Source of the DNA: Labia minor
Taxonomy: Eukaryota > Arthropoda > Insecta > Dermaptera > Spongiphoridae
Reading direction: 5' to 3'
Assembly: GCA_963082975.1 (NCBI GenBank)
Contig: OY720350.1
Span: 7,521,488-7,585,487 of the forward strand
Length of the DNA: 64,000 bases
The position numbers and the translations under genes were made by a program. Positions 1 to 9,380 of this stretch are shown here, one piece after another; positions within the stretch are counted from its first letter, which is position 1, and each line of letters opens with the position of its first letter. The notes beneath the pieces were generated by a model that was not told the DNA's origin, searched no databases, and saw only the letters and a list, made by a program, of their open reading frames with translations.

Positions 1-125
1 TTTTAAACATTTTCCATTTAAATTTGTTTTAAAGACAAACAATTAATTATCATTGCTTCATTGAAGCCCTTCTATCATCTTATAGATAAATATCTAATTT
101 AGTTAAGTAGAGGGGTACATATATA

Positions 126-398
126 AAAAAAACCTCTGACTTTTGTACGTCCTAAGCAAGGACAACGCCTATCAAGTCGGTTATATCAATGAGGTGTCCT
201 ATGATCAGTAGAACGGGTTCTCTCAACTACCTTGATTTTCTTGATCGGAGGCCCTATCAAGTAGCTTTTCCCCAATGTTGTTCCCAGAGGCTGGGTTGAC
301 TCCGTTCCATAGACCCCAGCTAGGGAAATTCCCTTGCCAGACCCGGGACTTGAATGTGAGGGAGGTTCGCTACCCACACACCCAATGGCGCCTTCTGA
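126..398 (-). mobile_element. tRNA-derived SINE, copy 1
   Basis: Read on the minus strand, the element starts near 398 with a tRNA-like head and ends in a T-run near 126-133. The head holds a B-box-like TTCAAGTCC, and the body is shared almost base for base with copies at 19.6 kb and 21.1 kb. That shared body includes the segments 'gggaacaacattggggaaaa', 'gatcaagaaaatcaag' and 'gatcataggacacctcattg'. A polymerase III promoter head plus a T-run end is the standard SINE layout. Several short ORFs in it are by-products of this non-coding element. This copy carries a 'cagaaggcgccattgggtgtgtg' 5' extension that the 19.6-kb copy lacks. Confidence 0.75.
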
Positions 399-1081
399 GG
401 TACTTATATGAAATTTATATTTTAAATTATAATATTTATAATATAGAAATATAATATAAAGAAAAAAAATCATTTTTGACATTTTATTTGCCCATTTTAA
501 AATTTAATTTTTTTATTAAAATTTTTATCAATCAAAAATAAAAAAACATTTCGAGTTAATAAATTATAATAAATATTAAGTACGAATTCTCCATAATGCA
601 TACTACATCTTGTGAATTTTGAATTTTTTAGATGATCCAATTAAATAAAATTTAATTCAAGTTTATTATAATTTTTCTAATATTATTCTTGTTTTCAATG
701 AATGAGGATAAAATAAAAAAATATTCATAATTAATTTAAAAATTATGATTTCAATGATACTTTTAGTTTTTTTTTTTTTTTGATAGATAATATTTTATGA
801 ATGAATAAATTTTGAAAACTTGTAAAAAGTTCAAGTATTTTAGAATATTGAAATCCAAGTGTCTCTTGTTTGGGATGTTAAATAATTTATTCAAATTTAT
901 TAATTCAAATTAATTTGTAGACGCCCCTTGACCGCATTCATTTCCCTTCCAACTCAATCCCTCCACATCCTCCTCATCTCTTTTCATTACATTGGCCGGC
1001 CGGCCACCCATCTCTCTTCACTTTCTCTCTGTTTTTCAATTCCTCACTTTGTGAATTTCAATTCCATTCAATTTTCTATTA
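399..1081. other. AT-rich stretch with a pyrimidine-rich GC patch at its end
   Basis: Mostly A/T with poly-A and poly-T runs (for example 766-780). From about 920 to 1070 composition changes to a C/T-rich tract containing the palindrome GGCCGGCC near 994-1008. It resembles a 5' leader placed just before the ATG at 1082. No gene or recognisable repeat was seen in the rest. Confidence 0.4.
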
Positions 1082-1304
1082 ATGGGTTTAATTAAGAATT
1101 TTGATTGCGATTTCCGTTTAATTTTGCCTTCTAATGATTGCCTTCCTTCCGAATACGAAATTAACAACAGCAGCAACAGCAGCGGTACACCACAAATGAT
1201 CATCCTTCTTTTGATGAGATACCAGGATATTCCATTACTGATTAGACCATTTAAGTTTTCGAGATCATGTTTCGAATTGAAATCATCTTTAAAGGGAGAC
1301 TATT

Positions 1305-1335
<31 letters not shown>

Positions 1336-1492
1336 TAGTTATGCTGCCAATCCACAATTGCTGTTAAATCATTTCATCTTAATTAGTTGTTTCGAATTAG
1401 AAACATTATATATAATTAAATATGAATATGAAAATAAAAACAACTCTTCGTCTATATATAGTATATTGTATTATATTTTATCTATATTTTAA
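1082..1492 (+). CDS. Weak candidate ORF or first exon, unidentified
   Basis: A 136-codon open frame that I do not recognise. The first 40 or so residues have mixed composition, with a short Asn/Ser run (residues 28-34) encoded by AAC/AGC repeats. They follow a C/T-rich, comparatively GC-rich leader, which is why a real start at 1082 is conceivable. The rest is unlikely to be coding: residues about 77-84 come from a CT microsatellite (SLSLSLS) and the C terminus is low-complexity Tyr/Ile/Ser from AT-rich DNA. A GT just after the Asn/Ser stretch could be a splice donor. Most likely chance; a short first exon is the alternative. Confidence 0.15.
1305..1327. repeat. CT microsatellite
   Basis: About 11 uninterrupted CT dinucleotides, encoding the Ser-Leu run in the overlapping ORF. 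Confidence 0.9.
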
Positions 1493-1550
1493 TATAATCA
1501 AAATTATAATAGGTAAAGTTTAAACATTGATATAATTGAAAATTTAATTG

Positions 1551-1555
<5 letters not shown>

Positions 1556-1582
<27 letters not shown>
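1556..1582. repeat. AT microsatellite
   Basis: About 13 AT dinucleotides, immediately left of the hAT-like fragment that begins near 1585. Confidence 0.9.
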
Positions 1583-1584
<2 letters not shown>

Positions 1585-1586
<2 letters not shown>

Positions 1587-1720
1587 GGTTGGGCCGTTCC
1601 TCAATTTTCGTGGAATTTGATGCAGTTACAGTTCCTCCCATTTTTTTAAGGAACTCGTTACAGTTACAAGTTCCTGGAACGCGTTACTCTTAACGTTACA
1701 GTTCCTTAAAAAAAAATAAT
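1585..1720. mobile_element. hAT-type terminal fragment (related to 5800-5985)
   Basis: A segment alternating 'gttacagttcct' and 'ggaactcgttacag', beginning with 'ttgggccgttcctc'. The same GTTAC/GGAAC words recur at 5815-5985, where the sequence ends in a hAT-like terminus (reverse complement CAGGGCTGGGAATTAACACC). This is a decayed non-autonomous element with no coding capacity. No target duplication was found. Confidence 0.4.
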
Positions 1721-2044
1721 CTTTCTTGTTTACTTCAGGTAGTTTCGAGGAGCATACCTGGGTAAACGTTTTAAAACATATTTATTCCATAAATAAATTA
1801 CTTTTAATTAATATCCGAGATGGACTACACTCTCACAATACCAATAAGGATTAGGGAAAAAAAGAATATTTAATATAAATTTGTTTAATTTTTATTTATA
1901 AAATTAAATACGATTTTTAAATTTTTTGTATACATTTATAAGAAAACTTATTAAGGTAATATAATTAAACTATAATTTAATAAAAATATAATTCAAAAAA
2001 CTTTTTTAAATCTTGATAATTGTAAATCTTGATAAAGTGTAGAC
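1721..2044. other. AT-rich stretch, nothing recognised
   Basis: Low-complexity A/T sequence; no ORF, RNA or repeat recognised. Its last 8 bases (2037-2044, GTGTAGAC) are the left target duplication of the hAT element that follows. Confidence 0.4.
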
Positions 2045-2469
2045 CAGGTGTGGCCAAACTTTTAGCTTTTAGGGGCTACTTTTTCAATAAAATATAGTCT
2101 GCGGTCGACTATGGATATGGGCAAATAATTTTAAAATTTTAGATGATAATTAAAGAAGTCATTATATCGTCGATTTAAATTGCAAACCTCCACTTTTGAT
2201 CAAAAATTACATTTTCACACTATTAGAAAGAGAAAAACACCTTACATTGGCTATGAAACACCGCTATTATGCACCTATTTAATTGAAATCTCATGACAAG
2301 CAAAAAATTTATGCGTTTTAAGAAAGTTGTGCAAAATATATTTTATGAATTCTAACAATATTTATTAAAATTTTAAAAAATACAATGTTAAGAAATAAAT
2401 ACGAACAAAACAAATTTTAAGCATACAATTTTTATTTGGATGAAACCTGGCATTGCATAAGAGCAGCAA

Positions 2470-2640
2470 GTTTCTCAAAATTTGGCTCCTATGAACTTAA
2501 AATTCTTAAGAGACTCTAAATGTAGAGCCGTTATTTGCGATCGCTGTTTTGTTTTGATCGCATTCATATAAGAAAATGCGGATTCACATAAATATGTGGA
2601 GCCAAAGAAGGAATTGAAACGAGCAACCATTGTCCAAATA
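2470..2640 (-). pseudogene. hAT transposase C-terminal remnant (ZBED/SCAND3-like)
   Basis: On the minus strand, from about 2640 downward, the reading FGSTYLCESAFSYMN is followed by IKTKQRSQITALHLESL. This is the conserved C-terminal dimerisation region of hAT transposases of the kind domesticated as SCAND3/ZBED-like proteins, recognised from the FGSTYxCESAFS motif. The frame runs into a stop near 2478, but the neighbouring frame continues with EKLAALMQCQVSS, so one frameshift separates the last residues. The upstream catalytic region is not visible. It lies in the hAT element bounded at 2045 and 4782 and is probably what remains of its transposase. Confidence 0.6.
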
Positions 2641-3164
2641 TTTGGATATTTATCTTTGCTTATTAGTTTCCAAAATCTATTTATTATGTAATAAATAAAT
2701 ATATTTTATATTTATATTATTTTTGATCAACGAATAAAAAAATTAAAATATATAATATGTTTGTAATAAAGTGCTAAAAAATGGGAAAAAATTATATATT
2801 ATTAATTATATAGTCAAATACTAAAATATAGAAAGGTTAAATCAATAATATACTTATATATGTTCTTAGATATATGAAAGATATGTTAGTTTTAATTATT
2901 ATAATAATATTAATAAAAAAAAAATTGTAAATGGAAGGGCTGTTATTTTTCATTTAAATTTATAACTTGGATTAAAATAAATACTTCATTTTGGAATGGA
3001 TATGAGAGGAGGGGGAGGTAGAGTAGAGTAGTCTAGGACTAAACGGTGTTTTGCGAAAGGGAAGCCCTTGGATAATAAGTATATAAATTATCGAGATAAG
3101 AAAAATATAAATATATGGTATATAAAAGATGTAATAACATATGTAGAGAGAGGATGATTATGAT

Positions 3165-3355
3165 CTAAAATTATTTTTTAATAAATTTAAAAATAATATC
3201 CCGGGTAGCGAGTAGATTCTTTTCTATTAACTCAGTAGAAAAGAATTCTATTTCAGGGATTAGCGTCCCTGCCCTCACGTGAGCTCATGATTTCTTCTAA
3301 ATCCCTCTTCTACCTGGAGGAATCATGTCCTTTACCCGTTGACTCCTTTCCATCC
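3165..3355. repeat. Hairpin-rich interspersed repeat, copy 1
   Basis: Starts in 'taataaatttaaaaataata' and continues CCGGGTAGCGAGTAG. It contains successive stem-forming pairs: TCTTTTCT/AGAAAAGA, AGGGA/TCCCT, the palindrome CTCACGTGAG (near 3277), and CATGATT/AATCATG. A TACCCGTT near the end pairs with the AACGGGTA found at the start of copies 2, A and B. It shares about 180 bp with 4526-4705 and its core with 26623-27065. It is more GC-rich than its surroundings and has no ORF. Its class is unknown: SINE, MITE or a structured RNA element are all possible. Confidence 0.65.
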
Positions 3356-3364
3356 ATTCCCTTA

Positions 3365-3390
3365 CTTTCACTCCCCCCCCCCCCACCCCT
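3365..3390. repeat. Poly-C tract
   Basis: A run of about 13 C near 3373-3385 followed by 'acccc'. Low-complexity and non-coding. Confidence 0.6.
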
Positions 3391-3797
3391 GATTATTCAA
3401 AAAATCAAATTTATTTGGATGAAGGAGAATACCTAGCATAGATCATTAAAAAGAAAAAAAAATTTGAAATCTTCACTTTTATAGGAGACTCTTTAGACTC
3501 TCCTATATATATTTGAATAAACCCCCCGAAATTGTGACCAAGACCAATCCATTGACCATAATTTTAGCCAGATTTTAAATAAAATTGATTTTTTGTATCA
3601 TTAAATGGAAATTTTTAATTAATTTTAATATCGGTTTATTTTTACAGTTCAACAAAAATCTTGCCTCATAACAACAGATAAAACCTATATGAATAGATTC
3701 ATCATGAAACGTGGATTCATTTTCATTACTATTATATAATTTTACGTTGCTTCGTTGATTAAATATTAATTATTGAATTTTGACAGATTGAAAAGAT

Positions 3798-4007
3798 TTG
3801 CCGCCATGTTGCCCCCCTCCGCCACCTCTTCTCACCTCCCACCCGCCCGCCCCCCTCCCTCCCTCCTGGCCTGCCTGTCGAGGTGTGCTTCGAGCTCAAT
3901 CAGTTCCCATTCCTTTTCCAGTCGAAGATGTTGACCGGCGTCAATCATTCCTCAATCAAGAATTAATTGTAAATTTATTTATTGCTATTAATTTAAATGA
4001 AGATTAA
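3798..4007 (+). other. C-rich patch with a poorly supported ORF
   Basis: A 70-codon frame (Pro-rich, residues 3-30) opening on TTG. The surrounding 'gccgccatg' resembles a Kozak context for a different, overlapping frame of about 42 codons. Composition is dominated by CCC/CCT repeats, and both frames look like by-products of the C-rich DNA inside the degraded hAT element. I do not consider either a gene. Confidence 0.2.
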
Positions 4008-4525
4008 TAAATTTTAGAAAAGATTAAAATAAAAATTTAATTTTATAAAATATAGATTTATAACTTTTTACTGATATATTAATTATATATATTTAATAAA
4101 TTTCGTCCCCACCTCCAATGCTTTGCTTCTCGGTGACCTTGAAGGGGATAGCATAGCAATCTCTTTCTTGCTTACCCCCAATGGATGAGATTCAACTGCC
4201 CTTGACTTTATTTTCAAAATAAATTATATTCGTTAAATGAAATTATATACAAATTAATTATACTACGTATTATACGACAAATAAATTAATACGAATTATT
4301 TTAATAAATCGATTTAACCAACTTTTCCATCCCAATCATTCCTTCTTTTTTGTATTTTAACATTGAAACATTTTTCCTGCTATTCTATTCTATTTTCAAA
4401 TTCTATATTCAAAAATAAATAACTTAAAATAACATAAAAATTACTTGAAAAGGAATCAAATAATTTTATTGTTTTTATATATGAAGCAATAAGAAAAAAA
4501 ATTGAATAAGTTTCATGAAATGTAA

Positions 4526-4705
4526 AATTAATTTTTAATAAATTTAAAAATAATATCCTGGGTAACGGGTAGATTTTTTTCTATAATCCCAGTAGAAAAG
4601 AATTCTATTTCAGGGATTGGCGTTCCTGCCCTCACGTGAGCTCATGATTATTTCTGCCTTCCCTCTCCCATGGAAAACTCATGTCCTTTACCTTTTAACT
4701 TTTCC
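4526..4705. repeat. Hairpin-rich interspersed repeat, copy 2
   Basis: Aligns with copy 1 from 'tttttaataaatttaaaaat' through CCTGGGTAACGGGTAG, then the TTTTTTCT/AGAAAAGA stem, the AGGGATTGGCGTTCCT stem, the CTCACGTGAG palindrome and a right part that has decayed. The outer arm AACGGGTA is intact here and complements the TACCCGTT at the right of copy 1. Same orientation as copy 1. Confidence 0.65.
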
Positions 4706-4790
4706 AACTTTGGCTTCGCGGGCTACTTTTAAAGTCTTTGCGATAGACCGGTCGACCGCGGTCGACGTGTTGCCCACCCCTGGTGTAGTC

Positions 4791-4985
4791 TAATAATGCT
4801 GTCAGAGGAAATAATTTGATTTCCTTTCAAAAAAACTAATTGTTCAAAGAATTCGTCAGATAAAGAAGATCTAGATGGGGCATGTATATATGATGCAAAA
4901 GAAAATAACCTTTCTACTGGCGCAGATGAGCATAAATGAGTATTAAATTTAACAAATAATTTTTTACCGATCGACGATAGTAAGG
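4791..4985 (-). pseudogene. hAT transposase C-terminal fragment
   Basis: The minus-strand reading contains SSAPVERLFSFASYIH and then SRSSLSDEFFEQLVFLKGN. This is the hAT dimerisation motif at the transposase C terminus (family pattern SSAxVERxFS ... LxxxxxExLxxLKxN). Nothing of the catalytic part is present. The coding similarity stops where the CAGGGGTGGGCAAC terminus of the 2045-4782 hAT begins, so that younger element appears to have landed at the end of this older gene. The upstream side (4970-5060) runs into a separate repeated segment. Confidence 0.7.
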
Positions 4986-5335
4986 GAGGTATTGTTTTCA
5001 CACCAAATTTCACATGTGGAGATTTTTACATATCTCCACGAATCATGCATTTTCTAAACAGAAAAAAGTATTTTTAGCATGATGTCTGTCCGTCCGTCTG
5101 TCCGTCTGTCCGTCTGTCCGTCCGTATAGATGTGTACAGCCTAAACGGCTCAACCGATTTTGATGAAATTTGGTATATTTACTTAATGCATCAGTGGGAT
5201 GAATTGATCAACTTTTGGTGTATATCCGGAAACCGGAAGTGGTAGTATTAGCGATAAGAAGGGTTATTTTCACACCAAATTTCACATGAGGAGATTTTTT
5301 TATATATCACCACGAATCATGCACTTTGTATTGGT
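4970..5335. repeat. Duplicated 65-90-bp segment flanking a GTCC microsatellite
   Basis: 'ttttcacaccaaatttcaca' followed by TG(T/A)GGAGATTTTT and CCACGAATCATGCA occurs at 4994-5050 and again at 5270-5325. The interval holds a GTCC/GTCT microsatellite (5084-5127) and then 'cggctcaaccgattttgatg aaatttggta'. The latter is a phrase commonly seen in arthropod interspersed repeats. No ORF. It probably represents a partial repeat element with direct-repeat ends. Confidence 0.5.
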
Positions 5336-5700
5336 TTTATCCTCGGGAAAATCATATTTATTAGTTTTTTCTTGATTTAAAATTATATGACGTCATCCAG
5401 CCATTCATGACGTCACAGCCTGGTCTTACATATATATTATAAATAAAATAAAATTAAAAATATTTATGTTATATTCATATCTGTTTTTTATTACATTAAT
5501 AGATATATTAAAATTATTTGAAATTGTTTCTGTAGCTGAAAATTAATTTACTTCAAACCGTCGGTCGGTTCGGATCTGGCCACAGGTCAACTTATTTATT
5601 GTGGGGTAATTTTCTATAGAGTTAATATTTTTATTTTTATCTTTCATAAAAGAAACAAATTCAAAATTTAACAAATTTTCACGTCCTTTCCAATCAAAAA
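5336..5700. other. AT-rich stretch with possible hAT relic
   Basis: Mostly A/T. Near 5560-5590 a short GC-richer piece ('ggttcggatctggccacagg') recalls hAT subterminal sequence such as 11890-11910. It is too short to classify. Confidence 0.25.
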
Positions 5701-5985
5701 TTGTCATATAGGAAACACGGTCGCTAGCAATATGCCGTATGGTTCATTTCGTGAAAGCCGCTTTCCATAACACCCCGAACTCTTTCGAAGTTTGCCGGAA
5801 ATTGCCGAAACGCGAAATTGAAAAAAAAATCGGGAGGAACTACAAGTTCCTCAAAAAATGAGAAACTCGTTACCCGTTACCTGCCCTTTTTTATTTTGAG
5901 GAACGAGTTACAGTTTCCGTTACAAAAAAGTAACGGGACGGGGAACGCCGCCTCTTGTAAGGTGTTAATTCCCAGCCCTGTATAT
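5701..5985. mobile_element. hAT-like non-autonomous terminal fragment
   Basis: The sequence ends at about 5985 in a terminus that reads, reverse complemented, CAGGGCTGGGAATTAACACC, a hAT-type end. Internally it repeats GTTAC/GGAAC words, as at 1585-1720. The opposite terminus and a target duplication were not found, so the left limit is approximate. No coding capacity. Confidence 0.45.
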
Positions 5986-6065
5986 ATTACAGTACAAAAT
6001 ATATAACAATATAATATGTAGTTACAGTTCTGATATTAAATTCATTCATTATGTGTATATATATA

Positions 6066-6341
6066 TATAAGATGGAGATTAGGATTTTAAATTAAATAAC
6101 CAAATCGATGTACCTTAAATACAAGCAAATCGATTTTTATAGTTATTTGTTTTATCAATTAAATACAATATAACAAAATTTAATATTAAAAGATTTATAA
6201 ATTAGAATGAATTTTCTATGAAAAGAAAAATATATCATATTATAATAACATAAACGAATTTCAGTCAGGCAACTTAAAATATACAAGAAAATTAAATAAC
6301 TAACTAATTAAATAATTCAAATTATACAAATGTTATTTACA
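6066..6341 (-). repeat. 3' LTR of the Ty3/gypsy element
   Basis: 276 bp, matching 10545-10820 at a constant offset of 4479 with no indel. In element orientation it begins TGTAAATAACATTTG directly after the polypurine tract. The other end (6066-6071, TATAAG) is not a canonical CA end, so the limit is set by where the two copies stop matching. Confidence 0.93.
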
Positions 6342-6353
6342 TCTCCCCCTCTT
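6342..6353 (-). promoter_or_regulatory. Polypurine tract (plus-strand primer)
   Basis: In element orientation AAGAGGGGGAGA is followed at once by the LTR start TGTAAAT. This is the expected position and composition for the RNase H-resistant primer of plus-strand DNA synthesis. It lies 13 bases past the pol stop codon. Confidence 0.85.
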
Positions 6354-6366
6354 ATAGAGAACAATT

Positions 6367-9300
6367 TTAAAAATTGTTCAGTGGAACTTTACTAAAACAC
6401 GGAATAAGTTGAGAACTATGAAAAACACTTGGTCCATAACGTCTTTTTCCTATATCAATTTCGTACATTGTGTTTGATAATTTACATATCACTTTATATG
6501 GTCCTCTTCTTATAGGGTCCAATTTATTCCGATTTATTTTATTTCCTGTTTCGACATAAACCCAATCATTTATTTTAAAGGTATGTTCTTGTTTCTTTTT
6601 ATCAATTCGATCTTTATTAATATTATGATTTTTTTTAGAATTTTCTAATGCTGTTTTCCTGTCTTCCGTTAAATTTCTTCCCACTTTTAATTCTTCCGGT
6701 ACTATTGATAGCTCTTTTCCATTTAATAAATATGCTGGTGAAAATTTTGTGACACTGTGTATGGTTTGATTATAATTTTCAGCACATTCTAATGCAATCA
6801 TAGCCCATGATCTTGTTTTTTCTTCTTGTAACTTGCATCTGATTCTGTTGACCAAAGTCTGATTCAATCGCTCATTAAGGCCGTTTGAAAATGGGCAATC
6901 TGTGGCAGTGAAAACTAATAAGATGTTATGTTTTTTTAAATATGATTTAAATTCTTCAGAATTGATACTGCCATACCTATCTGCTAAAATAATCTTTATT
7001 TTGTGTTTTTTCACTATAGGGTCTATTAATTTTATAAAATCTTGGGCTTTTTGTTCAGATGACGGATAAACAAAGGCATATCTACTAAAGTGATCCACAA
7101 GTAAATGCAAATATTTTTTTTGTGAATTATTTCCAGAAAATCCGCCAATTGTATCAATAGCCATTATTTCAAACGGTTCACTTGCTGGACCTATCTGTGA
7201 TAACCGCCCAATTTCTCTACATCTTCTAGATTTGTTTCTTTTACAAATATCACACTTCATACATAATTCTCTTATATGTCTATCCATTCTTTTAAAATAA
7301 TAAAAGGGACGAATATTGGCAGCTAAATGACCGATTCCTATATGACCATAAAACTTGTGAACTCTCTCAATGAGCTTCAAACCAAAATCTTCTGAAATTA
7401 AAATTCTTTCTCTTTTTCCAATTTGCTTATATACTAAACCATTTTTTATAATTTTATCCTTCATATTTAAAATTTCTCTTTTATTACGTTTTTGATTTTC
7501 AGTAACATCTTCTATTGAGACTAAATTAACAATTTTAATCTCGTCCTCTTCCCCCTCAAAACATTCCAACACAGGATTTCTCGAAAGAGCATCAGCTTCC
7601 ACATTTTCTTTTCCTGGTGAGTATTTTATTTGAAAATCATATTGGGACAAATAATACACTAGGTGGCCTAATTCTTCGTCAGTCCTTGATTTTATCTTTA
7701 AATTCTCCAAGGGTTTATGGTCAGTAAAAACCAAAAACTTATGACCTATCAACCAATGTTGCCAATATTGCACTGCTTCCTTAATCGCAAGACATTCTAA
7801 ATAAATTGCCTTCTTTTTACTTTGTGTCGGTGTTAATTTTTTTGAATAATATGCAACTGGAAGTAATTCTCCATTTTCCTGAACTTGTTTTAAGATTGCT
7901 CCCACGCCCACGCCACTTGCGTCTGTAAATAACATAGTTGGACGGTTTGGGTCAAAAATTGCTAAAATAGGACTCTCACATAGATATTTTTTTACTTTTG
8001 TAAATGTTTCGTCACATTCATTTGTCCATAAAAAGGGAGAATTCTTTCTTAATAAAATATGAAGAGGCTCAAGTAATTTTATACTATTTGGTATATATTT
8101 ATAATAAAAATTTATCTTGCCTAAAAACTGTCTAATATTTTTTTTATTTTTAGGTTTTGGAAATTCTCTTATTGATCTAAGATTATCATGATGCGGTTTA
8201 ACTGTATTATACCCAAGAACATGTCCCAGGTATCTAACTGTGTCTTGGGCAAAAACACACTTTGATAACTTTAATTTAAACCCTTCTTGATTAATTACTT
8301 GCATAACTCTTTCTACATGATTCAAATGTTCTTCAAAATTTCTTGAAAATATTAGGATATCATCTATATAATTAAGACAAAAATCCTGTAGCCCATTACG
8401 TCTAATGGCATTTGCCAAAACTCTTTGGAACACCGCTGGACTTATTTTCAGACCAAACGGGAGTCTTGTCCACTGATAATGAGAATTCTGTGTTACAAAA
8501 GCAAGTTTATATCTGTCTTTTGCTCTTATTGGAATAGACCAAAAGGCCGAATTTATATCTAACACTGTATAAAACTTACAATTTCTTGTTTTCACTATAG
8601 TGTCGTCAATTCTTGGAAACGGTTGTGATTCCGGAACCAATATCTTATTCAATTCTCGAAAGTCAATACATAGCCTCGTACGCTTTCCATCTTCTTTCTT
8701 AAATGCTAACGTCACAGGCGCCCCAAAAGGAGACTCAGATTCTTCTATTAGTCCTTTTTCTAGTAAATTTGATATTTGGTTTTCAATCTCTGTTTGATCT
8801 ATAATAGAGCACCTATAGGGCTTTTTCGATATATATTTATTTTCTATTAATTTTATATGAGCTTCGTGAGTTTTCACAAGACCCACATCATATTTATTTT
8901 TCGCAAAACACTGTTTATATTTGCTTATCAATCCTATAAATTTATTTTTTTTTTCTTCGTCTAAATGTTTAAATATTCTTTCGATCTCAACGACATTTAC
9001 ACTATTATTAACATCAAAGCCATATCTATTCACCATTTCAACCTTACCATCATTCATTCTCTGATATATTTTTAGACGATCATCTTGTATTAATCTAAAT
9101 TTTTTTATTGCATCTAACCCCAGAAGTATGTCATAAGAAAAATTATTATTCTTTATAACATAGACCTCTATCTCTCTTTCTATCTTATTTATTTTGAGTG
9201 AAATTTTTATTTTATTAAAACTTTTTTCCACACCACTAATTGTTTTAAATATTTGTTCATCATTTATTATTTTATCTTGAACATCTTCTAAAATCTTTGA

Positions 9301-9369
9301 ATTGATTAGCGTAACATTAGACCCGCTATCATATATTCCTTGTATTGATTTCTTTTTATTAAGAATCAT
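6367..9369 (-). CDS. pol: Ty3/gypsy Pol polyprotein (protease, RT, RNase H, integrase)
   Basis: 1000 residues from the first ATG, but probably made as a Gag-Pol fusion entered 30-36 bases upstream. Seen in order: aspartic protease (DSG at 14-16, LGLDA 84-88); reverse transcriptase (LDINSAF near 270-276, LPFGL 303-307, catalytic YIDD 334-337, YLGH 380-383); RNase H (FTDASG 481-486, TDHKPL 549-554); and a zinc-binding integrase N terminus (His671, His676, Cys703, Cys706, Cys709). The integrase core has catalytic residues Asp739, Asp796 and Glu833. A C-terminal GPY-type module (RRGPYKV 954-960) follows. No chromodomain and no envelope. The second Asp lies in ADRYGS rather than the usual TDxGxEF. 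No internal stop or frameshift, so it looks functional. Confidence 0.95.
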   Translation of the reverse strand: MILNKKKSIQGIYDSGSNVTLINSKILEDVQDKIINDEQIFKTISGVEKSFNKIKISLKINKIEREIEVYVIKNNNFSYDILLGLDAIKKFRLIQDDRLKIYQRMNDGKVEMVNRYGFDVNNSVNVVEIERIFKHLDEEKKNKFIGLISKYKQCFAKNKYDVGLVKTHEAHIKLIENKYISKKPYRCSIIDQTEIENQISNLLEKGLIEESESPFGAPVTLAFKKEDGKRTRLCIDFRELNKILVPESQPFPRIDDTIVKTRNCKFYTVLDINSAFWSIPIRAKDRYKLAFVTQNSHYQWTRLPFGLKISPAVFQRVLANAIRRNGLQDFCLNYIDDILIFSRNFEEHLNHVERVMQVINQEGFKLKLSKCVFAQDTVRYLGHVLGYNTVKPHHDNLRSIREFPKPKNKKNIRQFLGKINFYYKYIPNSIKLLEPLHILLRKNSPFLWTNECDETFTKVKKYLCESPILAIFDPNRPTMLFTDASGVGVGAILKQVQENGELLPVAYYSKKLTPTQSKKKAIYLECLAIKEAVQYWQHWLIGHKFLVFTDHKPLENLKIKSRTDEELGHLVYYLSQYDFQIKYSPGKENVEADALSRNPVLECFEGEEDEIKIVNLVSIEDVTENQKRNKREILNMKDKIIKNGLVYKQIGKRERILISEDFGLKLIERVHKFYGHIGIGHLAANIRPFYYFKRMDRHIRELCMKCDICKRNKSRRCREIGRLSQIGPASEPFEIMAIDTIGGFSGNNSQKKYLHLLVDHFSRYAFVYPSSEQKAQDFIKLIDPIVKKHKIKIILADRYGSINSEEFKSYLKKHNILLVFTATDCPFSNGLNERLNQTLVNRIRCKLQEEKTRSWAMIALECAENYNQTIHSVTKFSPAYLLNGKELSIVPEELKVGRNLTEDRKTALENSKKNHNINKDRIDKKKQEHTFKINDWVYVETGNKINRNKLDPIRRGPYKVICKLSNTMYEIDIGKRRYGPSVFHSSQLIPCFSKVPLNNF

Positions 9370-9380
9370 TTTTAAACGAA

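Larger units (their letters stand above)
2045..4782. mobile_element. Degraded hAT DNA transposon with target-site duplication
   Basis: The left end is CAGGTGTGGCCAAAC and the right end, reverse complemented, is CAGGGGTGGGCAAC; these are typical hAT-type terminal inverted repeats. They are flanked by GTGTAGAC (2037-2044) and GTGTAGTC (4783-4790), an 8-bp duplication with one mismatch, as expected for hAT insertion. A transposase remnant lies on the minus strand near 2490-2640. The interior also holds a C-rich patch (3800-3900) and two copies of the hairpin-rich repeat. Next to the right terminus is the 16-bp palindrome GTCGACCGCGGTCGAC (4751-4766). It is dead: the coding region is fragmentary. 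Confidence 0.7.

Noticed and set aside
186..482. 98-codon minus-strand ORF
   Set aside because: It lies across the SINE and its AT-rich flank; the same translated pieces appear at other SINE copies.
8600..8797. 65-codon plus-strand ORF inside pol
   Set aside because: Antisense shadow of the reverse-transcriptase coding region.
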